Below are positions 9,301 to 18,669 of a stretch of DNA of 64,000 bases, piece after piece. Each line of letters begins with the position of its first letter. Position 1 is the stretch's first letter. The notes under the pieces are model-generated. The model searched no databases. It worked only from the letters and a program-made list of their open reading frames with translations, and was not told where the DNA came from. Both the position numbers and the translations under genes were made by a program. Source of the DNA: Gracilaria vermiculophylla (Eukaryota; Rhodophyta; Florideophyceae; Gracilariales; Gracilariaceae). Location: NCBI GenBank assembly GCA_019155205.2, contig JAHNZQ020000004.1, positions 299,822 to 363,821 on the forward strand, in the 5' to 3' direction.

Positions 9301-10830
9301 TCACACCCAACCCATGTGTGCTGTCTGCCCGGCCGGAACGTTTCGTCTCGAAACGATGTATCCATTGGTGTACTTGACGAAAATCGCGTCGACCATGGTT
9401 CGCTGCCCGAGTCCAAAGTGCAGCGTTTCCAGGTAAGAGTGGGAAATCGAGTCTCCAGGAGAGCCCACGCGTCTCCACATGCGCAGGTTTCCAGCCCTCA
9501 CGTGAACCACGGCGTTCAGCGGCGTGCAGCTGCGGTCCCACGGGTTTCCAACCCTCACATGCACGTAGTTACCGTTTCTTGGCATCACGTTGCGGAAGAT
9601 CTTGAAGGTGCCACCTAAATTCACATCGTCCTGGTGTCCTTCACTCATCACGAGATCCACATTTCCATCCATGTCGTAGTCAACAGCCACAGCGTGGTCG
9701 CCCCGTGTCGATGCGCCGTGCGTGGTGATTCCGTTCACACGTGTAAACGTGCCATCGCCATTATTCATCAGCACCACGTCATCGCCTTCAAATTGCGTGA
9801 CATGCAAATCCATGAAGCCGTCATTGTTAAAGTCGCCCACACTGACGCCGCGGGAGACCAGCCCGCGCGGGATTCCAGCGCGCTCACTCACATCGACATA
9901 TCGACCATTGCGGTTCTCCAACAGAATATCCTCGTATACAATGTCTGGCATCCATCTGCCGGCGCGCGCGCGCGCAATGTACAGGTCAAAGTCGCCGTCG
10001 TTGTCAAAATCGATCTCCGCCACGGCCATCACTGCCCTCCGGTTCATTCCCGTCAGATGCGGTGGCAACACAATGTCCGTGATGTCGGTGAGCGTGAAGG
10101 GGGCGGTGATTTTATAAAACTTGAGGTCCCAGTACGCCACGAGCTCCATTGTGCCGTCGTTGTCAATGTCGGTGACGGTGGCCAGCGCATTGATACTCCA
10201 GTGATAGTCGCCGGACAAGTTCCTGGGGGCAAAGGTCTTCCTGCCGACGTTTTCGTAGGCGAATTGGCTGGGGCCTTGTTCAGCGCGTGCGTTTGTGTAG
10301 ATGACGTCTGGCCAGTACGGATGGGCGCCCATGGAGAGGTCGAGGTACACGGCGGTGCGCCCCCGGCCGCCAAACGTCGTGATAGCGGCTTGCTGCGTGA
10401 CCTGTGTGATGGAACGGTCGTTGGGGTTCACCTCGAACATGAGAGGGTGCGCCGGATCTCTACCCCAGTTGCCACCAACGGACAGTGTAAAGCGCATGTT
10501 TCTTTCCCATGGCGATACTGGAAACGGCGCAAATCCGTGCGAGTCGTGATAGATGCCCCAATGCGGCTTTGTGAACGTGCCGTCTCCGTTGTTGAAATAA
10601 AGTTCGGTGAAAGTTGTGTCATGGTGGCAGAAGAGCAGGTCTGGAAGACCGTCGCGGTCGAGGTCGACGACGGACGGCGCGCCGTACTTTTTGGCTTTTC
10701 CGAAGGAAGTGTCGATGCCGGCAGCGGAAGTTACATCGCGGAAGGCGGGGGCAGTTACAGAACGGGCGTGCGGGAGGCAGAACAGGAGCAAAAGCAGCTG
10801 CAGCAGAAGCACAAGAGCGGCAGAAAGCAT
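9301..10830 (-). CDS. Secreted FG-GAP/VCBS-repeat protein with C-terminal ASPIC/UnbV domain
   Basis: 509 residues from the ATG at 10830. Residues 1-24 form a strong signal peptide (MLSAALVLLLQLLLLLF core, cleavage near HARS). The body carries repeated calcium-binding loops of the FG-GAP/VCBS beta-propeller type: DLDRDGLPD, DIDNDGTME, DFDNDGDFD, DFNNDGFMD and DYDMDGNVD, each near an FxNNGDGTF-like strand. The last ~110 residues (HVRAGNLRMWRRV, GDSISHSY, LHFGLGQ, VKYTNG) fit the ASPIC/UnbV domain (PF07593), common in bacterial and some eukaryotic surface proteins. It is likely a calcium-dependent cell-surface or cell-wall protein; the ligand is unknown. It is divergent from the first PP2C gene. 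Confidence 0.85.
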   Translation of the reverse strand: MLSAALVLLLQLLLLLFCLPHARSVTAPAFRDVTSAAGIDTSFGKAKKYGAPSVVDLDRDGLPDLLFCHHDTTFTELYFNNGDGTFTKPHWGIYHDSHGFAPFPVSPWERNMRFTLSVGGNWGRDPAHPLMFEVNPNDRSITQVTQQAAITTFGGRGRTAVYLDLSMGAHPYWPDVIYTNARAEQGPSQFAYENVGRKTFAPRNLSGDYHWSINALATVTDIDNDGTMELVAYWDLKFYKITAPFTLTDITDIVLPPHLTGMNRRAVMAVAEIDFDNDGDFDLYIARARAGRWMPDIVYEDILLENRNGRYVDVSERAGIPRGLVSRGVSVGDFNNDGFMDLHVTQFEGDDVVLMNNGDGTFTRVNGITTHGASTRGDHAVAVDYDMDGNVDLVMSEGHQDDVNLGGTFKIFRNVMPRNGNYVHVRVGNPWDRSCTPLNAVVHVRAGNLRMWRRVGSPGDSISHSYLETLHFGLGQRTMVDAIFVKYTNGYIVSRRNVPAGQTAHMGWV

Positions 10831-11518
10831 TGTGGAGCGTGCGGAGAAAGGCAGCCGAAGGCACAATGGGGTCGAAAGACGGGAGTCAGCGGGACCGCGG
10901 CGCTCTTATATGAGACGCGCGGGCAGCAGTGAACGCGGATTGCGCAGACAAGTTGGCGCAGATAGGCGCGAGATGCAGACAGGTGCACTGGGGCTGTGGC
11001 ACCTTCGGCGCGAGACGCTCCGCACGCGGCGCACTTGCGCGTTGAGCGCTGTGCACAACAGATCTACGCGCATGCGGCACGCGTGCACGACAGCTGGACT
11101 ACGGCGCGCGCTGGGCACGTGGCACGGCGCGGCGGCGTGACGTGACGCGCGCGTGCGCGACGCGGCCGCCTCCGCTCGCAGGGTAAGCGCAGCGCTGCAC
11201 GCGCGTGGCGCCGATTGAGCGTCCGACGCGCCGTCGGAGCCACTCAACGCGCAACGCGCTGTGCCGCCGCATAGCGCAATAACGCGACGACGCCGCCGCG
11301 CAGCGCCGGCCGTGTTTGGTCGCCTTACCAGGCGGTGGCGTTTGTCTTGCGACCGACTCGCCACCCTCGTGCTCCCTCCCTCTCGTGGCCACACAGCGTC
11401 TCCACACCCTTCCCATCCCATTCTTCCCCGCACTTCATAACGTCGCGCCGCCCACGTCGCCCCCCCTCGCCGTCCATTTCATACGAGTCCTCCGCCCGCA
11501 CACGCGCACCACCCCGCA
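10831..11518. promoter_or_regulatory. Divergent upstream region, very GC-rich
   Basis: About 690 bp between the FG-GAP gene (-) and PP2C (+). Long frames exist on both strands only because GC content is high; they are arginine/alanine-rich with no motifs. Confidence 0.4.
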
Positions 11519-12658
11519 ATGCTGCACGACCACGCGCTCTTCCCCTCCGGAGCCCACTCCTCCAGCGGACGCGCTGCGTACCAGCATGATCGCCATCTCG
11601 TGCACCATCAGTCTAACCGTTCCGTGCACCTCGTGGCCGATGGGCACGGTTCCGCGCCCTCCGGCCACCTCGTGTCGCAGCACATCACCGATCACTTTCC
11701 CACCGTGCTTCACCGCCACATTCGCCGTGTGTACCACCCCCACAGCATGCGCACCGCCCTGCGCAACGCCGTGCTGGACCTGGACCGCTCCGCCATCCAG
11801 GCCACGTCCGCCGCCCGTCTGTACGCTGGCAGCACCCTGTGCGCCCTCGTCCGCGTGCACGGCTTTATGTACTGCGTCAATGTGGGCGACTCCCGCGCCG
11901 TTCTTATCTGTTCAGACCACGTGAGGCAGCTGTCTGTGGACCATCGCTGCCACGTCCCCCGCGAGCGCTACCGAATCGAGCGCGCCGGCGGCTTCGTCGT
12001 GGGCGGCATGCTCAACGGCTACATCTCCATGTCTCGCGCCATCGGCGATGACGACCTCAAGACGCATCGAAACATCACGCACTTCCCGGCCATAGACGTG
12101 AGCCAGCACCACCGTTACGGCGAGGAGCTCTTCATTGCTGAGCCTGACATTCACTGCTTTTCTGTGGACGTCAGTGACCTCGTGTGCGTCATTGCCTCGG
12201 ACGGCGTGTGGGACAAGCTGGGCAACGAGCAGGTGATGAAGATCGTGCGCAAGCACGTGTCGAAGCGACGGAGCGCCGACAGCATTGCCAAGCAAATCGT
12301 GAAAAGGGCCATTGCAAAGGGGAGCAAGGACAACGTCACCGCGCTGGTCACGTTCTTGTGGCCGTACGACCACGTGCTCAAGGCGTTTTCGTCGTCGCGC
12401 CTGAGGAAAAGGCGAGCCGTTAACGTGAGTCTCACGAAGAAAAATGTGCTGGATGCGCGCTTTGATGAGCGCGTCGAGAGCAGCATCAGCGGCAGCGTGG
12501 ACGGCGAGCGCGTCACGGCGATGGCCACTTCGTCGCACTGGCACCGTGATGACGAGAGGAAACACGTCGCGGAACGTTCCGCGCTTGGCCGATTTGCTGC
12601 AATGCGAGGGAGACTTGCTGACGCATGGCAGTCGCGCTCGATCAGCACCATGTACTAA
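11519..12658 (+). CDS. PP2C-type protein serine/threonine phosphatase, first of a tandem pair
   Basis: 379 residues from ATG 11519. PPM/PP2C metal-binding motifs are visible. AYQHDR (~19-24) supplies the first aspartate, and VADGHG (~39-44) the second. GSTLCA and CVNVGDSRAVL follow, then LNGYISMSRAIGDDDLK, ASDGVWD (~225-231) and KGSKDNVTALV (~270). All expected aspartates are present, so an active Mn/Mg-dependent phosphatase is expected. The C-terminal ~85 residues are basic and S/R-rich with no recognised domain. There is no signal peptide or membrane segment. It shares an unusual N-terminus, YQHDR plus DGHGxxxxGHL(V/I)S, with the next gene, so the two are tandem paralogues. Confidence 0.9.
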   Translation: MLHDHALFPSGAHSSSGRAAYQHDRHLVHHQSNRSVHLVADGHGSAPSGHLVSQHITDHFPTVLHRHIRRVYHPHSMRTALRNAVLDLDRSAIQATSAARLYAGSTLCALVRVHGFMYCVNVGDSRAVLICSDHVRQLSVDHRCHVPRERYRIERAGGFVVGGMLNGYISMSRAIGDDDLKTHRNITHFPAIDVSQHHRYGEELFIAEPDIHCFSVDVSDLVCVIASDGVWDKLGNEQVMKIVRKHVSKRRSADSIAKQIVKRAIAKGSKDNVTALVTFLWPYDHVLKAFSSSRLRKRRAVNVSLTKKNVLDARFDERVESSISGSVDGERVTAMATSSHWHRDDERKHVAERSALGRFAAMRGRLADAWQSRSISTMY

Positions 12659-13402
12659 TTGATCGCCGTCTCGTCAGCTTTTATTTTTTTCCAGCTGCAT
12701 TTTTTTTTCCTTCACTAGACTGGTACATGGCGACGCTCGGGGTGGAGCTTGCCGTCCACGTTGTAGATGTAGTGTTAGAGTTGATGTAGAGTGGAACACC
12801 TGGTAGCGTATTTGTATGACAATGCGATGGGAGCAAATAGGTGATCAAAGTTAACCATTAACAGCCAAGTCCGATGGGCTCCTTCCTTCCTTGCGGAGCA
12901 CAACCTCATTGGTCCGACCAGGAAGCGCTCCTGCCACTGTCGGCTACGAGCCGGCCATGGTGCCTCTCGTAGCTTCGAGAGTCACAACGCTATGACCCCA
13001 AGATGCAGAAGGGGACCTATGGCACCAAACAACGGAAACGGCAGCGGCGCCTCGCTGCCACATCCGTGCACTGCGAGCACGCAGTGGAATCCACAGCCTG
13101 GCGTCCCGTGCCACAGCCATGCGTTCCGCGCCTCTGCCCGCGCGCCCACTGTGCGCGCCAACCGTCCCCGTCTGCCAGCTACACGTCTCTTACCTCTGAA
13201 GTTTGTCCCGGCAGGAAGGGCCACACCGCCGCTACTGCATCCAAGCCAGCGTCGCGCCGTTGCGGCCCCGAGCGTGTTAGAAACCCCAAAAAAACAGCAT
13301 AATCGCAGCGTACTGCGTTGTCAACACTTTGCCTCGACTGCCGCATGTCGCCAGCTGCTCAGCCGCCTTCCACCCTCGCCCTGGCCGCCAGCGCCTGTCG
13401 GT
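12659..13402. other. Spacer between the two PP2C genes, including a possible N-terminal extension
   Basis: From 12992 an in-frame ATG opens a frame that joins the second PP2C. The extra 137 residues would be P/R/A-rich with almost no acidic residues. This could be a plastid transit peptide or simply an open 5' UTR. 12659-12991 shows no feature beyond T-rich runs just after the first gene (12680-12712). Confidence 0.4.
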
Positions 13403-14596
13403 ATGACCGAACAGTCTCACCCGGCAACGCAGCAGGCCTCCGCGAGGTTTCCACGGGTCGGCTCCTACACCACGCCTGGAGTCAGAGGGCGCGCGTCCAA
13501 CTACCAACATGATCGCTACGTCTGTCATTCGGACGAGCATGCAACCGTGTTAGTGGTGTTTGACGGCCATGGTCGGCCGCACAATGGCCACCTTATTTCG
13601 CACCATTGCGCCACGAATTTCTTATCTTTGTTGCAAAAACATTCCGCGTGGACGGAACCCAACTTTGAGCGAGAGCAGCCGGACGACGCCATGGAGACAG
13701 CCCTCGTGAGTGTTGTCGCGCAGCTGGAGAACGACAGCCTGGCAATCACGGACCAGATGAGACAATTTTCCGGAACCACTCTGTGCGCCGTGATTCTCAA
13801 GGATGGTTTTTTGTACACAGCTAATGTGGGTGATTCACGCGCTGTGCTCGGAGTGAAGAGTTGTTCTGCCGGCACCAGTCTGAAATCGCTGCAGCTAACG
13901 GCAGACCACAACTGCACAGTGCCCTCTGAGCGGAAGCGCATCGAGGACAATGGAGGGTTTGTGGCACGAAACAGGCTCAACGGAGATTTGGACATGAGCC
14001 GCACAATAGGAGACCACGAATTCAAAGTGTACAGAAACCAGGTTCGATTCAATCCGTCCGAGCAACAGTACGGGGAGCACTTGTTGATAGCTACCCCAGA
14101 CATAACGAGCAGAAAGCTTGACGGAGACGAGATCGTGGTCATCGTGGCAACAGACGGATTGTGGATTCAGGCTGTCGAAAACGATCTCGCCGTGACCGTT
14201 GCGCACAGCATGCTTCAGCGCGGAAAAGATGCGGAAAAGGTTGCCAAAGGGTTGGCCCAGTTCGCGCTGGGCAGCGGTTCATCGGACAACATCACCGTGG
14301 TGGTTGGCGTGCTGGGTGCGGTTGAGAAGAGCGAGCGGCGACATGCTTTCCACGAGCTGCGCGCCAGAAGAAGACTGCGCAGGAATGGGCTTCGTGACGA
14401 AGGCAAGGCCGACGGCACTCCGCGCCGCTCATCGCGCGTTCGGTCGCTGTTTTCAAGGCGCCCGGCTGAAGACGAGAACACTGTGCACAATGCGCACGAG
14501 TTCGACGACTTGACGCGCGAAGACGACGACATGGGCGACCAAGGCGGTACACAGGGCGACGGTCCGCGATTGGAGCGGCAGTCATACGAGGTTTGA
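13403..14596 (+). CDS. PP2C-type protein serine/threonine phosphatase, second of a tandem pair
   Basis: 397 residues from ATG 13403. I chose this start because the paralogue upstream begins at a similar distance from the shared NYQHDR motif; an earlier in-frame ATG at 12992 would add 137 residues. Motifs: NYQHDR, VFDGHG (~53-58), SGTTLCAVI, TANVGDSRAVL, the NGDLDMSRTIGDHEFK block, ATDGLW (~248-253) and SSDNITVVVG (~293). The usual aspartate after DGxW is replaced (WIQ rather than WD), but the metal-binding aspartates are kept. The tail (~315-397) is first basic (RARRRLRRN, RSLFSRR), then acidic and disordered. The two PP2C genes probably arose by tandem duplication and have diverged strongly, which suggests different substrates. 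Confidence 0.88.
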   Translation: MTEQSHPATQQASARFPRVGSYTTPGVRGRASNYQHDRYVCHSDEHATVLVVFDGHGRPHNGHLISHHCATNFLSLLQKHSAWTEPNFEREQPDDAMETALVSVVAQLENDSLAITDQMRQFSGTTLCAVILKDGFLYTANVGDSRAVLGVKSCSAGTSLKSLQLTADHNCTVPSERKRIEDNGGFVARNRLNGDLDMSRTIGDHEFKVYRNQVRFNPSEQQYGEHLLIATPDITSRKLDGDEIVVIVATDGLWIQAVENDLAVTVAHSMLQRGKDAEKVAKGLAQFALGSGSSDNITVVVGVLGAVEKSERRHAFHELRARRRLRRNGLRDEGKADGTPRRSSRVRSLFSRRPAEDENTVHNAHEFDDLTREDDDMGDQGGTQGDGPRLERQSYEV

Positions 14597-14969
14597 TTAA
14601 AATAATCTTCCACTCGCGGGCCGCGTGGTCTTGCGCGCGGCCGCGGCCGTTGCACTGTCGGCGTCGGCAAGCGCGGACTCCAACCACTGTCTTCGCGCAC
14701 GGCGACGACCGTCTGCGTCGCGCGGAGCGTGCCAGAGGCGGCTGCCCGCCCGATTCGCTGCGCGACGGAGACTCGAGACTAGCCGCAGCTGGCGACCGCG
14801 CGATATTGGCAACCCTAACGCATTCTGTTTCCGTCAACGTGCGCGCTGCTCCGTTTAAAGCCGCCGCCGCGCGCGCGCGCACCCGGGCTTGAACTGGCTT
14901 GCACCCTCGCCCGAACCGCCCCGTTCGGAACGCCGCAGCCGCACGTCTTCATGGCACGCCAACGCACTC

Positions 14970-17900
14970 ATGCCGCACACCACCCCACATGAGCCCGACG
15001 AACACGCCGCCGCGCAGCGAGCCGCCCCCACGCTTGCCGCACCCACCAGTGCCGGATTGCCCCCAGCGCCCGCCAACTCTCCCGGGCTTGAAGCCCACCC
15101 TCAGCAGCCCGTGATGGAAGAGCAGCCCGTCCGCCTCACCAGAGCCAATCAACAGCAGCTTACGCCCGCCGACCGCCCAAATCGTAGCTGTTCCCACCGT
15201 GCGCACTTTCCAAGCCCGGCGCTGCCCGACCTTGAGCGCTTGTACTGTGCACACCAACCGCAAAATGCAGCCACGGCGAAGCCCGATCCGGCCGTGGCGC
15301 ACCTGGCGTCGCGCCATTGCGTCCCGACTCAAATAGCGACCAAACCTCCAACCGAGCCCCCGATCCAACGTTCCCTGACGCCCCTCGTGTCCACAAGCGA
15401 TCGTGCCCAAACCATGGCGAGTCATCAAAGCCCATGTATCGACCCGCACAACTCGCCATCCACATCAAGTGTTCCATGCCAACCGCAGCAAGTGCTTTCA
15501 ACCATGCACAAAATGTGCTCCACCCACAAGCAAGAGCAGCAGCTAGTGATCAGTCCAGCGGGTGCGTCCAGTCCTAATTCGTCGAAACGCAGAAGAATCG
15601 CGTCGTCACGCTTGACGTATTCTCCGCATCAGATTCGGCAACTTCGCCACACGAGAAAGTCATTGGATCCCCGGGAGCTTGGCCTAAGTGCAATCATCTT
15701 TCTGACGGAGCAACCAGTACCAACTTGCACGATGGGTGTCGATCCGAAGCTCTCCTTTTCCGACATGCACCTGCCGTGCTCCGTTCTTCACGCGTTGAAT
15801 TCACTTGACTTTCATCGACCCAGTCCCATTCAACAGGCCGCTATTCCCCGCGGCCGGCTTGGAGGCGACATAATTGCTCACTCCAAGAGCGGCACTGGCA
15901 AGACGCTTGCCTTTATCATAATTGCGCTCGAGGCGTTACTTGCTTCCAATGTCAACACGAGCCGTGTCACTTCAGTGCTCATACTAGTACCGACTCGTGA
16001 GCTGACTGACCAGGTTGCGAATGTCTTTCGAAGTCTTTCGAGGTTCATGAATCCACAGCCCAGAGCTCTCGTTGTAAAGGGCGGGTTACCGGTGGCTATG
16101 GACGAAAAGCAACTCTCTCTGTCGGCTCCCCATGTCGTAATCGGCACCCCTGGCCGCGTTTTGATGCTTATTGAGAAGGGTGTCTTTGTCATCGATCATA
16201 TCAACTTGCTGGTTCTCGATGAAGCTGATCGTCTGGCTGAATCAGCGTTTACTCCTTCCGTCCCGACAATCTGCAAATTACTTCCCAGCCGCCGCCAAAC
16301 CCTTGCCTTTTCGGCGACATTTGAGCCGTGGTTGAGGGATATGCTGCTAAACGTTATGCGCAGCCCTGCATTCTTCAGCTTTCCAACCTCAACCCATGCT
16401 AGCGACGACGTGGACATGTTGCGACGGGCGATACTCGACAAAGTGTGTCAGTACAAAGTTCCGGTCTTTGGTGGGCTTGATTGCAAGCTTGACCGAGTCG
16501 CCAGTCTCTTATCAAACACCAGTTTCCGTTTGTGTATAGTGTTTATTAACGACAAGCGATACGTGGCCAAGATCTTGTTGCGGCTGAAGAGCGAAGGTTT
16601 CAAAACTGGAATAATGAATGCAAGCCTTGGCCAAAAGAAACGAGATCGGACGATACATGACATTCAAGGTGGGAAGCTCCAGGTTATTGTGGCATCTGAC
16701 CTGCTTGCAAGAGGACTAGATTTTGAAGAATGCGACCTGATTCTGCACCTCGATGTCCCGTACAATCCAGCCACCTATCTTCATCGAGTTGGCCGGGCGG
16801 GAAGATTTGGACGAAATGGCACGTCATTCTTGTTTTTCAACTTAAAAGGCGATGAACTGCACCAACTATCTGCTTTAGAAACGAGCCTCGGATCCCACAT
16901 TGCGATGAATGACAATCTCATAATCGACAATCGTGGCATGGTGCACCATTCTCATGAATCATCAAAAAATAGACCCACAATATTTGCGTCAGTGACCAAT
17001 GTCGTTCCCAGTTCAAAAGGTTTACCGTCAGATGGTCCACAAATCATTCGGGAAAGTGGGCATGGCAAAGTTTATGAAGATGAAGAGATAGGCGCAAGAC
17101 GGTTATCCGGTCAAAATGTAGACTACCCTGTGACCTCCCACCCGTACGCCAATGCCTCTAGTTCAGCTCTCCCTGTCAAACAGAATCGCGGGGCGCCAGA
17201 GAACCTACAAGGAGATGGTGATGCTGTTTCACACATAGCCCCAAACAGCAAAAGTCGTGACCCTCGACTTCGTGCAAAGGATTCGCCCGTTATCCTGGAG
17301 AAGAAGATGAACCATTTGCAGAGGAACCCTGGTAAAAACATGAAAGCTTCCCAATTGAAACAGAAGAATACGAAAGATGGTAATTCTAGAACCGCGGCTC
17401 GCACCACCGGTGACGAGAAATATGGAAGTTGTGCAGGGGGTCTGCACAAATCCATGAGTTCGCAAGTTAGCAAGTCATCTGATTTCAATGACCAGCAGAC
17501 GGAGGAGAAGGTGTTAATCCACGATGGCTATAATCCAAATGCGAGAAATGTGTACTTCAGCAACATAGCCAGCTGTGGATTTCCCAAAATTGCAATGAAA
17601 ATACAAAGAGTTGCAGTGCGTGAGAAGTGCGAGCAAATCCCTCAAACCATGGGAGACGAAGTCATCCCTACTCATGGTTCTCCAAGTCCGAAGGGACCTT
17701 CCACCCTTTGCGTCGCAAGGGCACCAACTGGTCATAAAATTGACAAGGGAAAGGCTGGACTTCGGGAAGGAGTGCAAGCCGGAAGGAACGAAGGGGATCA
17801 GCAAGTATCACGGGTCGAAGAGGAACGGTGCTATGGGACAGCAGCAGTTCAGGAACCGACGCAAGGAAATGAACGTCGCATTGAGGATCATCAAGCATCG

Positions 17901-18173
17901 CCAGTCGTAGCGAGAACGAATAGCGGGATCACAGCACCTCGTCAACAAGTCCATGGAAATTTACGCGATGCTGAAGATCACCGAGGAGCACATATCGGAA
18001 CCGCAGGTAGTTCTCATGGACACAACGTGATTTCACGCGAAGAAAAGGAGCGATATGATATGTGGGATGCGTACGCTAGGGACGCTTATGCTGCGGGATA
18101 TCGGGAGGCATATGAAGAAGCATACCAAATGGCTCGTGAGATACAAGATCGCCTACACATGGCGCACATTTGA
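14970..18173 (+). CDS. DEAD-box ATP-dependent RNA helicase with long disordered tails
   Basis: 1067 residues from ATG 14970; the frame is open earlier but only from non-ATG codons. The N-terminal ~260 residues are P/H/S-rich and disordered. The helicase core spans ~265-640: Q motif RPSPIQQAAIP, motif I SKSGTGKT (~305), Ia PTRELTDQ, TPGR, motif II DEAD (~417), motif III SAT (~448), IVFIND, ASDLLARGLD and motif VI HRVGRAGR (~605). The AIPRGRLGGDIIAHSKSGTGKT and LDVPYNPATYLHR wording resembles the DDX20/Gemin3 branch (snRNP assembly), but this is only suggestive. The C-terminal ~430 residues are low-complexity and end in a tyrosine/alanine-rich helix with repeated YAxGYREAYEEAY-like spacing, perhaps a partner-binding helix. 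It is convergent with the radical SAM gene. Confidence 0.88.
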   Translation: MPHTTPHEPDEHAAAQRAAPTLAAPTSAGLPPAPANSPGLEAHPQQPVMEEQPVRLTRANQQQLTPADRPNRSCSHRAHFPSPALPDLERLYCAHQPQNAATAKPDPAVAHLASRHCVPTQIATKPPTEPPIQRSLTPLVSTSDRAQTMASHQSPCIDPHNSPSTSSVPCQPQQVLSTMHKMCSTHKQEQQLVISPAGASSPNSSKRRRIASSRLTYSPHQIRQLRHTRKSLDPRELGLSAIIFLTEQPVPTCTMGVDPKLSFSDMHLPCSVLHALNSLDFHRPSPIQQAAIPRGRLGGDIIAHSKSGTGKTLAFIIIALEALLASNVNTSRVTSVLILVPTRELTDQVANVFRSLSRFMNPQPRALVVKGGLPVAMDEKQLSLSAPHVVIGTPGRVLMLIEKGVFVIDHINLLVLDEADRLAESAFTPSVPTICKLLPSRRQTLAFSATFEPWLRDMLLNVMRSPAFFSFPTSTHASDDVDMLRRAILDKVCQYKVPVFGGLDCKLDRVASLLSNTSFRLCIVFINDKRYVAKILLRLKSEGFKTGIMNASLGQKKRDRTIHDIQGGKLQVIVASDLLARGLDFEECDLILHLDVPYNPATYLHRVGRAGRFGRNGTSFLFFNLKGDELHQLSALETSLGSHIAMNDNLIIDNRGMVHHSHESSKNRPTIFASVTNVVPSSKGLPSDGPQIIRESGHGKVYEDEEIGARRLSGQNVDYPVTSHPYANASSSALPVKQNRGAPENLQGDGDAVSHIAPNSKSRDPRLRAKDSPVILEKKMNHLQRNPGKNMKASQLKQKNTKDGNSRTAARTTGDEKYGSCAGGLHKSMSSQVSKSSDFNDQQTEEKVLIHDGYNPNARNVYFSNIASCGFPKIAMKIQRVAVREKCEQIPQTMGDEVIPTHGSPSPKGPSTLCVARAPTGHKIDKGKAGLREGVQAGRNEGDQQVSRVEEERCYGTAAVQEPTQGNERRIEDHQASPVVARTNSGITAPRQQVHGNLRDAEDHRGAHIGTAGSSHGHNVISREEKERYDMWDAYARDAYAAGYREAYEEAYQMAREIQDRLHMAHI

Positions 18174-18669
18174 ATGTGGTTTGAACAACAATCTATATCC
18201 AAAAAGCCGACCTCTTTCTGTTCGTCATTTTCATGTCACGTAATGATTCGCTTGAGACGTTGACCATGAGCATCTTAGACTCGTAACTCAGAGGATACCA
18301 AACACATGTATAAGGATCGTGAAACGAAGTAAATGGAACATTGGTATAAGAGGGTTGCTTTTTTATTGTAAATGACAGCACCGTTGATGTTATTTCCTTA
18401 ATCCGCCGAAACCTTTCACCGTACTACGTCGAATTCTCCCAGACAGATTATCACACATCATCGTTGCATACATACATCAAAGTACAGGACTATCCCTTTA
18501 CAACTGTTTCGTCAGATCGACGGATGGGGAATGGCAAGCTGCAAGTGTACATACATTCGCTGAACTCCATTTCCAGTTCCTCACACAACTATACAGCTTT
18601 ATCGGGCAACAAAAGTGAAAATTACCCACTGCATCCTTCTCACAACTCAAAGAGTGCTTCACAAATGTT
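18174..18669. other. Intergenic region between convergent genes
   Basis: This carries the 3' ends of the helicase and radical SAM genes. No reading frame, repeat or RNA gene stands out. Confidence 0.5.

Noticed and set aside
8938..9618. 226-codon plus-strand frame across the 51-bp tandem repeat
   Set aside because: It overlaps the 3' end of the FG-GAP gene antisense, and its repetitive middle comes only from the 51-bp repeat. No domain is present.
12992..13402. Start of the second PP2C at ATG 12992
   Set aside because: Not excluded, but the paralogue begins close to the shared YQHDR motif, so 13403 was preferred; the extension is described separately.
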